A stretch of 64,000 bases of DNA, from contig OX335641.1 of the NCBI GenBank assembly GCA_946894095.1, positions 9,008,501 through 9,072,500 of the forward strand, written 5' to 3'. Positions 1-10,291 of this stretch are shown piece after piece. Source of the DNA: Incurvaria masculella (Eukaryota; Arthropoda; Insecta; Lepidoptera; Incurvariidae). Numbering within the stretch: position 1 is the stretch's first letter; each line of letters starts with the position of its first letter. Under the pieces are notes generated by a model. The model had not been told where the DNA came from. It saw nothing but the letters and a program-made list of their open reading frames with translations, and did no database searches. The translations under genes were made by a program, and so were the position numbers.

Positions 1-778
1 CGTTTCGACTTCACTCCACTTTCCTTTAAGCTTTACTCAATACGAAGCTTAAAAAAAAGATTTTTTGTACATTCAAGAAATATTTTCCGAATATAGCGAA
101 TCGAGTATTTTTAGTGTCTAATGTAAATTATTTTTGTTGTTTCAGCTGGACAAGTTGATGAATTAAATGTTACAAAAAAACCAATAAAACATTTTAGTCA
201 ATCCCCTAAGTTTTCATCCAAAAGCACGTGACTTTACAATTGTTTTTATGCTAACAGAAGGCAATGAACTTAGAATTATTGACAAAAATGTATCTCTTTA
301 AGTTATAATGCATTTAATTCGAATCCTACTTTGAAATAATGCATTTTATTATTTTTCGTCTGTTTTAATAAATGAAAAGTTTCCGCTTAAAATTCAAATT
401 GTGATTTTTTTCAATAAAAAGCAGTTTATTTTAATATGAACATCGTAAACTTTTAATGTGTTTTATAGACCTTCTTTTTAAAACACCGGCCCTTCATCAA
501 GCGGCTGACCTTTTCCTAGAACGTGATAATTTTTCTAACTCCTAATTATCAACTGCGTTGGTGGATAACGTTACAAACGAACTTTGAAGGTGACCTTACT
601 TACAGGGTTCGCTCATATAGGGGCTAATTAATAATGTTATGGGTCAGCATTGAAATTGATATTTGAATCATTACTGATTGCCAACCTTGTGTTGAAAATA
701 TGATAAATGAGAACAATTCCAAAAATGGTCAATGGGTAAATAGATAGTCCTACCTACATACATTTATTTAACGCTTCA
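1..778. other. AT-rich noncoding DNA, nothing recognised
   Basis: No open frame with recognisable content, no RNA gene and no clear repeat was seen. The short phrase CGTTTCGACTTCACT at the very start recurs near 28230, which may mark an uncharacterised interspersed repeat. Confidence 0.5.
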
Positions 779-1243
779 TCTTCTATTCCCTTCCTTCTAG
801 AATATTCATATCAAGTATGGAGCCCTTACTTCAAAAAGGATATAGATATATTGGAAAAGGTTCAGAGACGCGCAACAAAAATGGTGTTGTTCCTCAGACA
901 CAAATCATATGAAGATCGCCTTGACAATCTTGATCTTACTACATTGGAAAAAAGAAGCCAGCGAGGAGACCTAATTAAAACTTACAAAATCCTGACTGAG
1001 CACTACGATGTACCAAGTCTTAAATCAATGTATACAAAAAATACTAATGAGGGACTTCGAGGACACTCCTTAAAATTTAACTGCAATAATACTACTTCAA
1101 ACCCGAGAAAGCACTTCCTATTTATCAGAGTTGTTGACACTTGGAATAAATTGCCAGAAGAAGTGATAAGTGCTAACTCAGTGAACAGTTTTAAAAACAA
1201 ATTAGACAAATATCAAAAACGAGAAACAATAAATAAAAACTAA
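779..1243 (+). pseudogene. C-terminal end of a CR1-like non-LTR retrotransposon ORF2
   Basis: Reading from about 782 in one frame gives EYSYQVWSPYFKKDIDILEK and continues without a stop to 1243. That phrase, followed by QRRATKM, YEDRL, RGDLIKTYKIL, RGHSLK, RVVDTWNKLPEEV and VNSFKNKLDK, is the characteristic tail after the reverse transcriptase of CR1/Rex-type LINEs. Those elements encode an endonuclease-reverse transcriptase that copies its own RNA into chromosomes. Only about 150 C-terminal residues remain, as expected from 5' truncation during target-primed reverse transcription. An ATA microsatellite about 100 bp downstream probably marks the 3' end. The open frame suggests a fairly young insertion, but it lacks every catalytic domain and cannot be autonomous. 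The clade is from memory; the general assignment is firm. Confidence 0.85.
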
Positions 1244-1340
1244 ACTTAAAAAAAATACTTTACTTACAAACATATGAATACAGTGCACTCAATAATTAAA
1301 ATACACGCATCAGCTTGTAGCTGATAGTGTATATAACATA

Positions 1341-1362
1341 TAATAATAATAATAATAATAAT
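1341..1362 (+). repeat. (ATA)n microsatellite, probable LINE 3' tail
   Basis: Seven uninterrupted ATA/TAA units sit about 100 bp after the stop of the LINE fragment. Simple-repeat tails are usual at the 3' ends of CR1-like elements, so this likely closes that insertion. Confidence 0.7.
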
Positions 1363-1512
1363 CTGCGTTTAGGACGTTGACTTCAAAAATTTAACATACA
1401 AAAAAATTGCCGTCGTCACCAAAAACCGTATTTGGCACCAGACGCTATAGCCAGTCCTAGGTTAACTTAAGTACTTATACTTTTTCGTACTAAGCAGGCA
1501 AGTCGCTTATTC

Positions 1513-1765
1513 CAAAGAATGTGACATGTATGTGTGTACATTCGACCGTGAAGCAAGGACACATTAATTAAAAAAGAGCCCTCCAACTGTATACAGCTGG
1601 TGGCGAAATTGGTAGACGCAATACCCGCGAATCGTATGCTTTGCAAGTTCGGGTCCAGCCTTACAGTATATTCTTAAAGTAGTTCTCTTTACTGGGCTCT
1701 CTCTTTAATTAATGTGTCCTTGCTTCACGGTCGATTATACATACATACATGTAACATTCCATGGT
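1513..1765. mobile_element. Palindromic element with ~60-70 bp terminal inverted repeats
   Basis: The left arm (about 1513-1582) and right arm (about 1694-1765) are near-perfect inverted copies centred on CGTGAAGCAAGGACACATTA. They continue inward through AATTAAA...GAGCCC. Such structure fits a nonautonomous DNA element (MITE). One solo arm recurs at about 32470-32515, and diverged arms bracket about 26800-27155, so this is a dispersed family. The roughly 110-bp interior carries a tRNA-Leu-like sequence, described separately. No transposase was seen. The exact ends and target duplication could not be fixed. Confidence 0.7.
1594..1667 (+). pseudogene. tRNA-Leu-like sequence of bacterial/organellar type
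   Basis: The segment TGGCGAAATTGGTAGACGCA (1601-1620) reads like the D-arm region of bacterial or plastid class-II tRNA-Leu. It is followed by CCCGCGAATCGTATGCTTTG, which resembles the end of the anticodon stem plus a long variable arm. Next come GCAAG, TTCGGGT, CCAGC as T stem, T loop and T stem. About ten nucleotides of the anticodon arm are missing and the T and acceptor stems pair poorly, so it cannot be a working tRNA. Eukaryotic cytosolic tRNA-Leu does not carry this D-arm sequence. It lies exactly between the arms of a palindromic element. The homology call is from memory of tRNA consensus sequences and was not tested with a covariance model. Confidence 0.5.
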
Positions 1766-4045
1766 CTTTAAACATTCGCAGATGCTCATTATATTAATAA
1801 TTTTTGACGATAGGATGCATGTTTTGCATGACAAAAACTTGTTCTCTGGAGGACAACGTAAGAAATTATAAATATGGCTCTTTGAATAAAAAAATATTTG
1901 AAAAAGATAAGGAAATGAAATTAGAAAAATAAAACATAATGTATTTATTCGTTTTAAACCAAATAATGGGGAAAAGTAAGACTTAATACGAAAGTGCATT
2001 CCCTACAAGTATGCCTTAAAGATATCACGAAGAATGTAAGCTAGCAAAGAAAAGTAATAGAGCGTGTAATAAAACTTAAGGTATTGACAAATTTGTGAAT
2101 ATTTCGACTATTCACATACAATATGTTAATTAAAACCAAATAAAGTATTATACATAAACTATTATAAATACATAACATATACAAGATACAAATAAATATA
2201 AAATGTATTATCCTTTAAAATACTTCTCTATGAACTCTATTGGTATGGATCCCATGACGAAAATGGCGTTTCCCCATCTTCCCGCTTGGGGATTACCGTA
2301 AAGTGCATGTTATTGCTCTCCCGATTATTATAGCATCCTGGCTAGCGTAACTTACCGCAAAGACAGAAAATTAATAACTTTTTGGTCAAAAATTCAAAAA
2401 ACACTACAATCAAAAACAGCTCAGATTAAAATACATCCAACAGATACAAATATTTGCATTGTTACTCCTTTCTCGACTCATATAAAAATACATGCTATAA
2501 GTATTTTAGGGACAATGGCTGCCTCGGCAGACCTAGAGGAGATATTTTATTTATAATGCACATACTATATTCTCTATTTAGTTTAATTTGTTTTATGTTC
2601 ATTACTCTAAAAAATACCCTTTATTTGAATGATTAATTAAACACTAATAAGTAGGACTGCACAATTTACATGAGCTTCTACACACTTAATGAGTATCTTT
2701 ATTTATGATGTTCCAACTTAGTTTAGCAGCTCGACGGGCATGTGCGCAAAAGTTTCAAATAACGACGTATTACTTGACACTTCAATACAAACTACGTGCA
2801 TCGAGTATTCTCCTCGTTAATACTTTTTCTCCAATTCGTTCGAAAAGGCTGGCGCTCCACGGATAAATATAAATTTTATTTTTTTATTTTTAATCCAGCC
2901 CAGATTAAACGATTATTTACGTACTTTTTACTAGGCTTTTTTTTTATGTGGTTCACAAACTCTTTTCTGAATCATAATATGATCTCAAACCGTTTGATAT
3001 ATGTTGTACTTGTTTCGCTTGTTTAGTGTGGTTTAGTACACCACCACGTCAATGTTGGTTCTAATTAATAAAATTATTTAGAGCACACTTATGCAAAAAT
3101 CTTACCCTTTAACAAGATTACAGCTCGTAAAGATTCTCCTATAGAGTCGCCGATAGTTATATATATGCAGCCTAATGGATTAACAATCATGGCAGGACAA
3201 GTGGATCGCCGGCATAAACTATTATTTAATTCATTTCATTTGGCTTAGTTTATAGTTCTCGTTGCCCTTTCAGTCGTCCTGGCTGCTATCGGTTTTCGAT
3301 AAAAGTCGTAACTTTAGTTTTAACTAGCGAAAAAACTTGTTGCGGCGTCTGACCATTAATCATGTGGACGTGGTTTCCATACCAGCCCAAGAGCTCGTAC
3401 TATCAATATGTACATCATATCTGACTTTCTTTTGAATTTCACTCAAATCTATGGTTTGGATTATTGACCAAACCAAGAATACTTAATATACAAACTATGA
3501 AAATATTTTTAAATTAATGAATTTTGATTTAAAGAATCCTTCATGATCTTTTGAAAAGGACAAATTAAAACTTGGTTTCTCAATGCAGTTCTTCCTTTAG
3601 AGACATGCAGTAACTCGTCTGAAGAATTTCAAGAAAATCAATGTTACCATATAAGTGGACTACTATACTAGTGAGAATCACCGTCCCCTATTAGATTAAC
3701 ATTCCTAAGGACCTAAAACTTTACAAAATATTGCTACATTATGGAATCACTAAAAAGGGTTATAGATCGGAGTTCCAGGTTTTCAGCAACATTAGTAACC
3801 CTATTAAAAATCGTGGACTTACAAACGCATCAGTGAAGCCTGCATGAAAAGAGTCTCCAAGAAAGCATTGGAAAGGACAATTAGAGTATGAATTCATAGA
3901 GAGAGAGTTAGAGCGGAAAATAGTTCTGTACAAGAAAATTTTACTCAGCCGATACTAATCGCTAACGGTCAACTATTTCGTTGGACGATTGGGTTTCAAG
4001 CTCATAGCACGTATAGCAGTGTCTAATGACAAATTTTGATGTGAA
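1766..4045. other. AT-rich noncoding DNA, nothing recognised
   Basis: Only short AT-rich open frames with no recognisable motifs. No tRNA, tandem array or long inverted repeat was seen. Confidence 0.45.
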
Positions 4046-4210
4046 ATGAAATACTTAAAATCAACGTCAACGCATGATTAAATACATCAATTTTTAGGCA
4101 CAGCATAGAAGAGAACTGAGTCAACTTCATGTGGTTCACTAAAAGTGGCATGTTTGAACATTGATTAACCCAGCCGTCTCTACATGCAATCGGGCCTAAG
4201 AGTTTAGGTA
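4046..4210 (+). mobile_element. MITE copy, family H (diverged)
   Basis: AAATCAACGTCAACGCATGATTAAATAC, then GGTTCACTAAAAGTGGCATG and TTGAACATTGATTAACCCAG match, in order, the family H element at 58484-58648. The right end (TGCAATCGGGCC) matches that family's terminus. A second partial right end follows at about 4205-4272. The left end is poorly preserved. Confidence 0.6.
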
Positions 4211-4274
4211 CACTAAAATAAAGGTGTTTAAACATTGATTAACTTCGACGTCTCTTCCTACAATCGGGACTACT

Positions 4275-6660
4275 ACAGCTTCAGTAAATGTACATAATAC
4301 TCGTATGGCCAGATAGGTATTAAAATCAATGAAAAATTACGTATGGTCTATTCCCGGGTCGGCTTCACGTTGAGTCTCTGCCAAAGACGTAACAAACAGT
4401 TTGAAAGATTGACCGGTGGACAGACAAATTCATTCAAGTAAGCATGATATAACTACAATTGCATTATGTCTTGGTTTACCTTACTCTACCGAGCGTATCT
4501 TTAATAAGCCGAAAGAAAGTAAATTGATGCACATTTTGCATGCGTTATTGATATACAATTATTGTTTTTATTTTAGACACTTGAAATTAAAAAATTAATA
4601 TTTATTTCACGTCTTAAAAATATTTACATAGTCCATGCCGTAAATTGGAACGTCAGTGCATGGAACTGATAATTCAACAGTTGTTGGAAGGGATTTCTCC
4701 AATCTAAAAATATATTATGTTAGAAATGAATGGGTCTTATGTAAATGCATGATTATACAAAGAATATATTTCGTGTACTTATTTTTTTATGATTAAGTAC
4801 ATTAACCCACCTTATTGCGACCTGAAATCTCCATGACCAGATAGATATAAATGATCATCAGAGAGATATGCATTAAAACTGGAGTTGGTCATAACTTTTT
4901 GTATTCTGTGACGGCATAATCTGTGTCACACACCATTTGACTCTTTAAATCTACTGCTCTAACTAATACACTGTCATAAGAACTGTAGAAATCACATGCG
5001 GTCCTATCTTTCGATCGCAAAGTCATTCTGATGAATTTGGAGGGGTAGAAACTCTAGTCAAGGCTACATAGGAGGTTCAAAGGGATGGCAGTTAAATATG
5101 TAAGTAGAATCCAGACTGACGGAAAGAGGCGCTAAAGGAGAGTTGCTTTGGAGGACCGGTACATAATATCATGAAATGTCTTCCTATGGAAAAAGCGAAT
5201 GAAGTGTCTGTGGAACTCTATCGGCACCCCTTACATCTTTAGAACTTACTTTATACTTTATATTACTTACTTAATATTTCTCCATGCACGGATCATTTTA
5301 CAACAAAATAACGTATTACGGACGTTAGGCTTAAAATTAAAAGGAATCCTATCATTCCGATGTCCCCGGTTGTTAACTCTGTGAGTTTTCGTATATTCCA
5401 CTTGGTTCTTCTACCGATCTTGACATCCCAGTCGTTTATTAAAATAAACACGCGGCTTAATAGATAATAAATCGACATTTTAATCAATACCCCGCCTACC
5501 CCATTACAATAAAGAAGTCTAAAGTGTCAAGTCACTCTTGCCGCCTGTGTTTATACTGAACTTATTACGAAAGGCGGAATACGTAAAAAGTTACGATCAA
5601 CGTATTTACTCTGCCCTGACGGCTGATACGAGAACCACTAAGAATGCTCAGACTGAATTAAGAAGCCAGTATGTCTGTAATGATCCTCATATTATCTGTA
5701 TTTTGGGCACTTGAAGATGAACAGAAGCGTATTAGAACTTATTTATTGATCTTCAAGTAACAATGTGATTCTGGTTTCTTGTTTCTGATTTGTTGCCCTA
5801 TTTTTTATTTATGATTGGATTGTCAATCCAGTTCTCTGTGAGTAAGTGAAAATAAATCTAGAATCTCAGCCTGTTTGGTGTTTATTTTCAAGTTATTGCA
5901 ATTGCTTTTTACTCGGAACGAACTCCACAATTAAACAGTTTTTTCGAAATGATAAATTGTACAATCTATTGATTTTTTTAGACAATAATGTATTTTACGT
6001 ATTAATGTACTAGGATGGTAGGAGAGAATTTACCAATATTTTTTTATTATCTTAATAAATCCGTCCTAATTAAAATGTTTTTCACAAAGTTGTGCGATAC
6101 GTAGACACATTCTGGAAGTTAAGTTTAACTTTGTTTAAATAAATTGAAAATGTTTATTTAACTTTGAATCACGTAGGAGCATGATTAGTTTGATTTGCTC
6201 GATTTCTCTGCTAAATTGCCATTATAGAATATTATTCATATCAATTTGTCATACTATTGTAACTCATGTACGTAAAGAAATAAGCGGTAAAACACTTTGA
6301 CACGTATTGGATCAAGGCGTTGAAACATAAATGCTTATGCCACGCCAGTCGAGCAGTTTTTTTTTTTTTTGACGTTCACTTAATAGGGAACAGTGAGCCC
6401 GCCGCAGATCGACTGAAAAAATGATAAAAAATGATGTAATTATGATATTGATTGTGCATGGTTGCGCGTGCGCTAAGCAGCTGGCAGTGCTGAATGTGAC
6501 ATGGAATAATTGCTTTTGTATAGAATGCTAAGGTAAATATTTACTTCATATTTTCAGTGATTCATGATGGTGATTAATGGTTATTTTTATTACAATTACA
6601 TTATTGTTACAAAATTTTCCTTGGCATTTTAAATACATTTTTTAGAAAAAATAATAATTT
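4275..6660. other. AT-rich noncoding DNA, nothing recognised
   Basis: Short AT-rich frames only. A T11-12 run lies near 6358-6370. No gene or dispersed repeat was identified. Confidence 0.45.
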
Positions 6661-6671
6661 TATTGCCTTGT

Positions 6672-6704
6672 TTTTAGGGTTTCGTACCCAAAGGGGTTTA
6701 TCGA
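6672..6704 (+). repeat. Fragment of the AGGGTTCCGTA interspersed repeat
   Basis: TTTTTAGGGTTTCGTACCCAAAGGGG closely matches the left end of the full copy at 47599-47894. Homology fades within about 30 bp, so this is a short remnant. Confidence 0.5.
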
Positions 6705-7440
6705 AACAGCAATTACTTCCAGTTTACTATATCATATAGATAGATTGGGAAAATTAAAAATAATGATTTCACATAATAATAAAGGATCATTTAATATAAA
6801 AAACTTGGTATTCACATTTGAGTATTCTCAAATTATACATTCTGTGCGAGCGTGGTGCGTGCGCAAGCAAGCTTAAAACGACGCATTTTGAATTTTAAAC
6901 ATGTGTTCCAATTTCAAAGTGGATAGTTGATAGTCGATGATCAAGGAGACGTTTGGCGTAGGAAGTACTTGTTACTGAGAAAGGTGAATATGATAAAATA
7001 TTTTAATTATTCAACCCGGGAAGTTGTGTCTGGATATTAGTTATAATTTTAGCGATGTTCTCCTTGAATTGAACACATTTTAAGAAGGACACCTTTTGAT
7101 AAACGTCAGGCAATAATGATTTTTTTTTTGCAAATAACTGCTTAGTTGTCTACGAATATCTTTCATAAATAGAAAAGTAAACTGTACGATTTTATCTATA
7201 GGAAACTAATGGACGCATAGTCAAACGTTAACCAGGTATTCCTAAGTATATTTGGAAACAAAAAGATGGATTATATACCTTATACAGCCTATAGATTTCT
7301 GAAAGATTTTTTAATAAAAACAAAGGTGTTTTATTTGGTGATTATTTTCGAAAAACAAAAACTATCCCATACAAACACGTGGCGATGGCTGGACCCGGCG
7401 TGATACTTGTGAACGGTTGCTATTTGTAGGTACTACACGT

Positions 7441-7688
7441 CAGTAGGTCTATTCCTGGTATTCAGTTATCAGGAATCAGGAATCCTGAGTCTAGAAAACC
7501 GCTTTTGTAGCGGTTTTCAAAGCGATTTTCTTGACGAAAACATTCCGGAGCATAATTTTTTTATTTACTCAAGGTTTTCCGTCGAAAATATGCGTTTAAT
7601 AAGGTTTAACGTCACTATTAAAGCGGTTTTCTAGACTCAGGATTCCTGATTCCTGATTGCTGAATGCCAGGAATAGACAGACCTGCTG
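7441..7688. mobile_element. MITE, family B (long inverted termini)
   Basis: CAGTAGGTCTATTCCTGG at the left and its inverse at the right begin inverted repeats of about 65 bp. The arms include TCAGGAATCAGGAATCCTGA, CTAGAAAACCGCTT and their complements. The interior of about 120 bp has no coding capacity. A second, interrupted copy lies at 47492-48048. Structure and length (248 bp) fit a nonautonomous DNA transposon; the superfamily is unknown. Confidence 0.8.
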
Positions 7689-7892
7689 ATGGCGGGTTTG
7701 GGTCTGATGCTGCACATGGTATGAACGATTGATTTTTCTGAAATCATATTAATTTATTGTATAAACTGTGTTTATATTTGGTAAATTCTTACTGTTAATG
7801 TTACAAAACCATAAAATAAGTTATTAACACAAACAAGTACCAATATCTATAATATAAACAGCGCCAAAAACTTTTGTAAACTTAAACTAAGA

Positions 7893-7935
7893 GGACGTTG
7901 AATAAATTACCAGCGGACTTTCTTGCCAGTTCTTG
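7893..7935 (-). repeat. Short fragment of dispersed repeat family Z
   Basis: The phrase CTTTCTTGCCAGTTCTT is the reverse complement of AAGAACTGGCAAGAAA..., found in the longer related copies at about 15762-15905 and 30340-30475. Probably the 3' region of a LINE; too short to classify. Confidence 0.4.
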
Positions 7936-8039
7936 TTCGCCCCATTCAATCCCATTGCTCAACTGGCTAATGAAAAAACATGACAAATCCGAGTCCAATA
8001 TACTGCCGATCGATAATGAATAAACTATAAACAATAAAC

Positions 8040-8833
8040 CAACATTCACGGGATCACCCGCTGGGCTAATCTTAAGATTGCCTGAAAATTTCACGAAAAT
8101 CGGTCACGACGCCGTTATCTCATGTTTGACATTCACGCGAGCGGAGCTACTAAACTTTTCTAATCTGCACAGGATCACCGCTTGGACTTATCGGAAGGTT
8201 GCCTGAAAATGTCATCAAAATCGGTCATGACGCCGTTACCTCACGTTTCACATTCACGCGAGCGGAGCTACTAAACTTTTCTAATCTGCACAGGACCACC
8301 GCTTAGACTTATCAGAAGGTTTTCTGAAAATGTCATCAAAATCGGTCACGACGCCGTTATCTCATGTTTCACATTCACGCGAGCGGAGCTATTAAACTTT
8401 TCTAATCTGCACAGGATCACCGCTTGGACTTATCGGAAGGTTGCCTGAAAATATCATCAAAATCGGTCACGATGCCGTTATCTCATGTTTCACATTCACG
8501 CGAGCAGAGCTACTAAACTTTTCTAATCTGCACAGGATCACCGCTTGGACTAATCGGAAGGTTGCCTGAAAATGTCATCAAAATCGGTCACGACGCCGTT
8601 ATCTCATGTTTCACATTCACGCGAGCGGAGCTACTAAACTTTTCTAATCTGCACAGGATCACCGCTTGGACATATCGGAAGGTTGCCTGAAAATGTCATC
8701 AAAATCGGTCACGACGCCGTTATCTCATGTTTGACATTCACGCGAGCGGAGCTACTAAACTTTTCTAATCTGCACAGGATCGCCGCTTGGACTTATCGGA
8801 AGGTTGCCTGAAAATGTCATCAAAATCAGTCCC
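8040..8833. repeat. 121-bp tandem satellite, about 6.5 units
   Basis: The phrase CTAATCTGCACAGGA recurs at 8160, 8281, 8402, 8523, 8644 and 8765, an exact 121-bp spacing. Each unit also holds AAAATCGGTCACGACGCCGTTA and TTCACGCGAGCGGAGCTACT. Units 2-6 differ by only a few substitutions; the first is more diverged and the last is cut off after about 65 bp. Such uniformity suggests recent expansion or ongoing homogenisation. The units are too long and too similar throughout to be a CRISPR array, and no protein is encoded. Confidence 0.95.
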
Positions 8834-8998
8834 GCCGTTTTAAAATATATAGTGATAATAGACATGGAAAATATACAAACATACATGTGTACATACATAC
8901 ACACATCGAATTTTATATGCTTCGCGTTGATTCGTGAAGGAATACTTGAAACTTCTAAACAGTTTATTAAAATTAATCCTATAATTTACCGTTAACAT

Positions 8999-9115
8999 TA
9001 CTTCACAGGATTTTTTCCTTATAAGTGACACGAATGACTTATGCAATAATTCAGGATGCTTTATTTTTCACAAAATCAACGAGTTCGCTTCCCGGTTTTC
9101 CAAAAATCTAATAAT
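8999..9115 (+). repeat. Dispersed repeat family W, copy 1
   Basis: TTCACAGGATTT, TGCAATAAT-CAGG and ACGAGTTCG-TTCCCGG occur in the same order and spacing as at 39440-39555. The last phrase resembles a pol III B box (GGTTCGANTCC), so this may be a decayed tRNA-derived SINE head. Boundaries are approximate. Confidence 0.5.
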
Positions 9116-9239
9116 GCAGTTTTCGTGCTTATCAAAATCGGCCTCATGACTCCTTTGAGTGTTTTTCGCTATTTCTTTTAGTTTCGGATTTGGCCCTGAG
9201 TGCCCACTTGAAAAATTCAACCTGTATAGATAGTTCCTA

Positions 9240-9596
9240 CCGAGCCGGTAGTCTAAGTTGTCACCTAAATTGGCGTTACGGCAAACCGATCGACTGGCGT
9301 TTTCAAATGTATGGAGAAATTGAAGAGCGCGCGCAGCGGGCGTTAAGCGAACTAACATTTGCGAGTCCGAGCTTGATTTGACAGCTTACTCAACGTTGCC
9401 GTAAATACGTCGACGTTGCCGTTTACGTCCACTCCGCGTTTTCATACAAATCGGAAGTCCGCGTTTGACTTTGACAGCTTGAAGAAGTAAAACCACAGAA
9501 TATCTAGTAAAAACTTGTATGGAGTTTGGAGGAAACGCCAGTCGATCGGTTTGCCGTAAACGCCAATTTAGGTGAGAACTCAGACTGACTACTCTG
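9240..9596. mobile_element. MITE, family A, copy 1
   Basis: A 357-bp element with imperfect inverted termini of about 60 bp, including TCACCTAAATTGGCGTTACG and GGCAAACCGATCGACTGGCG at the left and their inverses at the right. TA dinucleotides flank both ends (9238-9239 and 9597-9598), as expected for a Tc1/mariner-type target duplication. Internal sequence is shared nearly base for base with copy 2 at 14392-14747 and less closely with copy 3 at 60661-61010. Open frames inside it are by-products, not genes. Confidence 0.85.
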
Positions 9597-9599
9597 TAT

Positions 9600-10050
9600 G
9601 AGCTAAGATAGTAAGAGTTCATCGCCCCGAATCGCAAACCCACGGTGTCGCAGAAATCATCACGGGCGCCATTTTTGGCTCCCAAGAATAGTATATACGG
9701 TGACAATGTCCCAGGGGTTGCTTATGACTGCCTCGTACGACCAATATTTTTTATAACGAGAGGTTAGGCTGGAGTGTCTCTAGTCAACAACACTGAAATC
9801 TCATTGGAAATCTCTCTTTTTTTAAATCGCCATAAGCATGCTCATATGAAATTCAACATAAAATAATTGCACGCTAATGGAAAAACATTGAACAGTAATA
9901 TAATAACATGTATATCAAGTTATTAATGTGGTACAAAATCGAAAATAACTGTTGTTTTTTTAATATTTGTGCAAATTTATATTTTCAGCTTAAGATGATT
10001 TTTAAATGTTTTTTTCTTTAAAATCTTTTATAAAGATTGATTGAACGATT
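9600..10050. other. Noncoding DNA, nothing recognised
   Basis: No gene, RNA or repeat identified. Confidence 0.4.
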
Positions 10051-10054
10051 TAGA

Positions 10055-10291
10055 CTAGCTATTTTACCCGGCTCCAATTCGGTCAATGTCGTTTTTGACT
10101 GATTTGGGACGCGATTCCTGGATATTATGAGTTCCCCATACAAACTTCCATCCCCTATTTCACCGCCTTCGAGTTTAATTTTCGCTACAAAAGGGTCCTC
10201 CTCCAAGGTCCAAACTATCTCTATACCTTAATTCATCAAAATCGAAAGCGCAAAAGTCCGAGTTACTTTCGCGATTATAACATTTGTATGT
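10055..10291 (-). mobile_element. Helitron-like nonautonomous element
   Basis: Read on the - strand it begins with an ATACAAATGTTATAATCGCGAAAGTAAC-like 5' end and has the internal phrase CAAATCAGTC...GACATTGACC. It closes with GGAGCCGGGT...AGCTAG. The + strand copies at 23209-23525 and 55978-56212 share this order. A 3' end in CTAG without inverted repeats is typical of short lepidopteran Helitron-type elements. It encodes nothing. Confidence 0.7.

Noticed and set aside
1594..1667. Functional tRNA gene
   Set aside because: The anticodon arm is incomplete and the acceptor and T stems do not pair properly.
8040..8833. CRISPR array
   Set aside because: Units are 121 bp and similar along their whole length, with no alternating conserved repeat and unique spacer; the DNA is eukaryotic.
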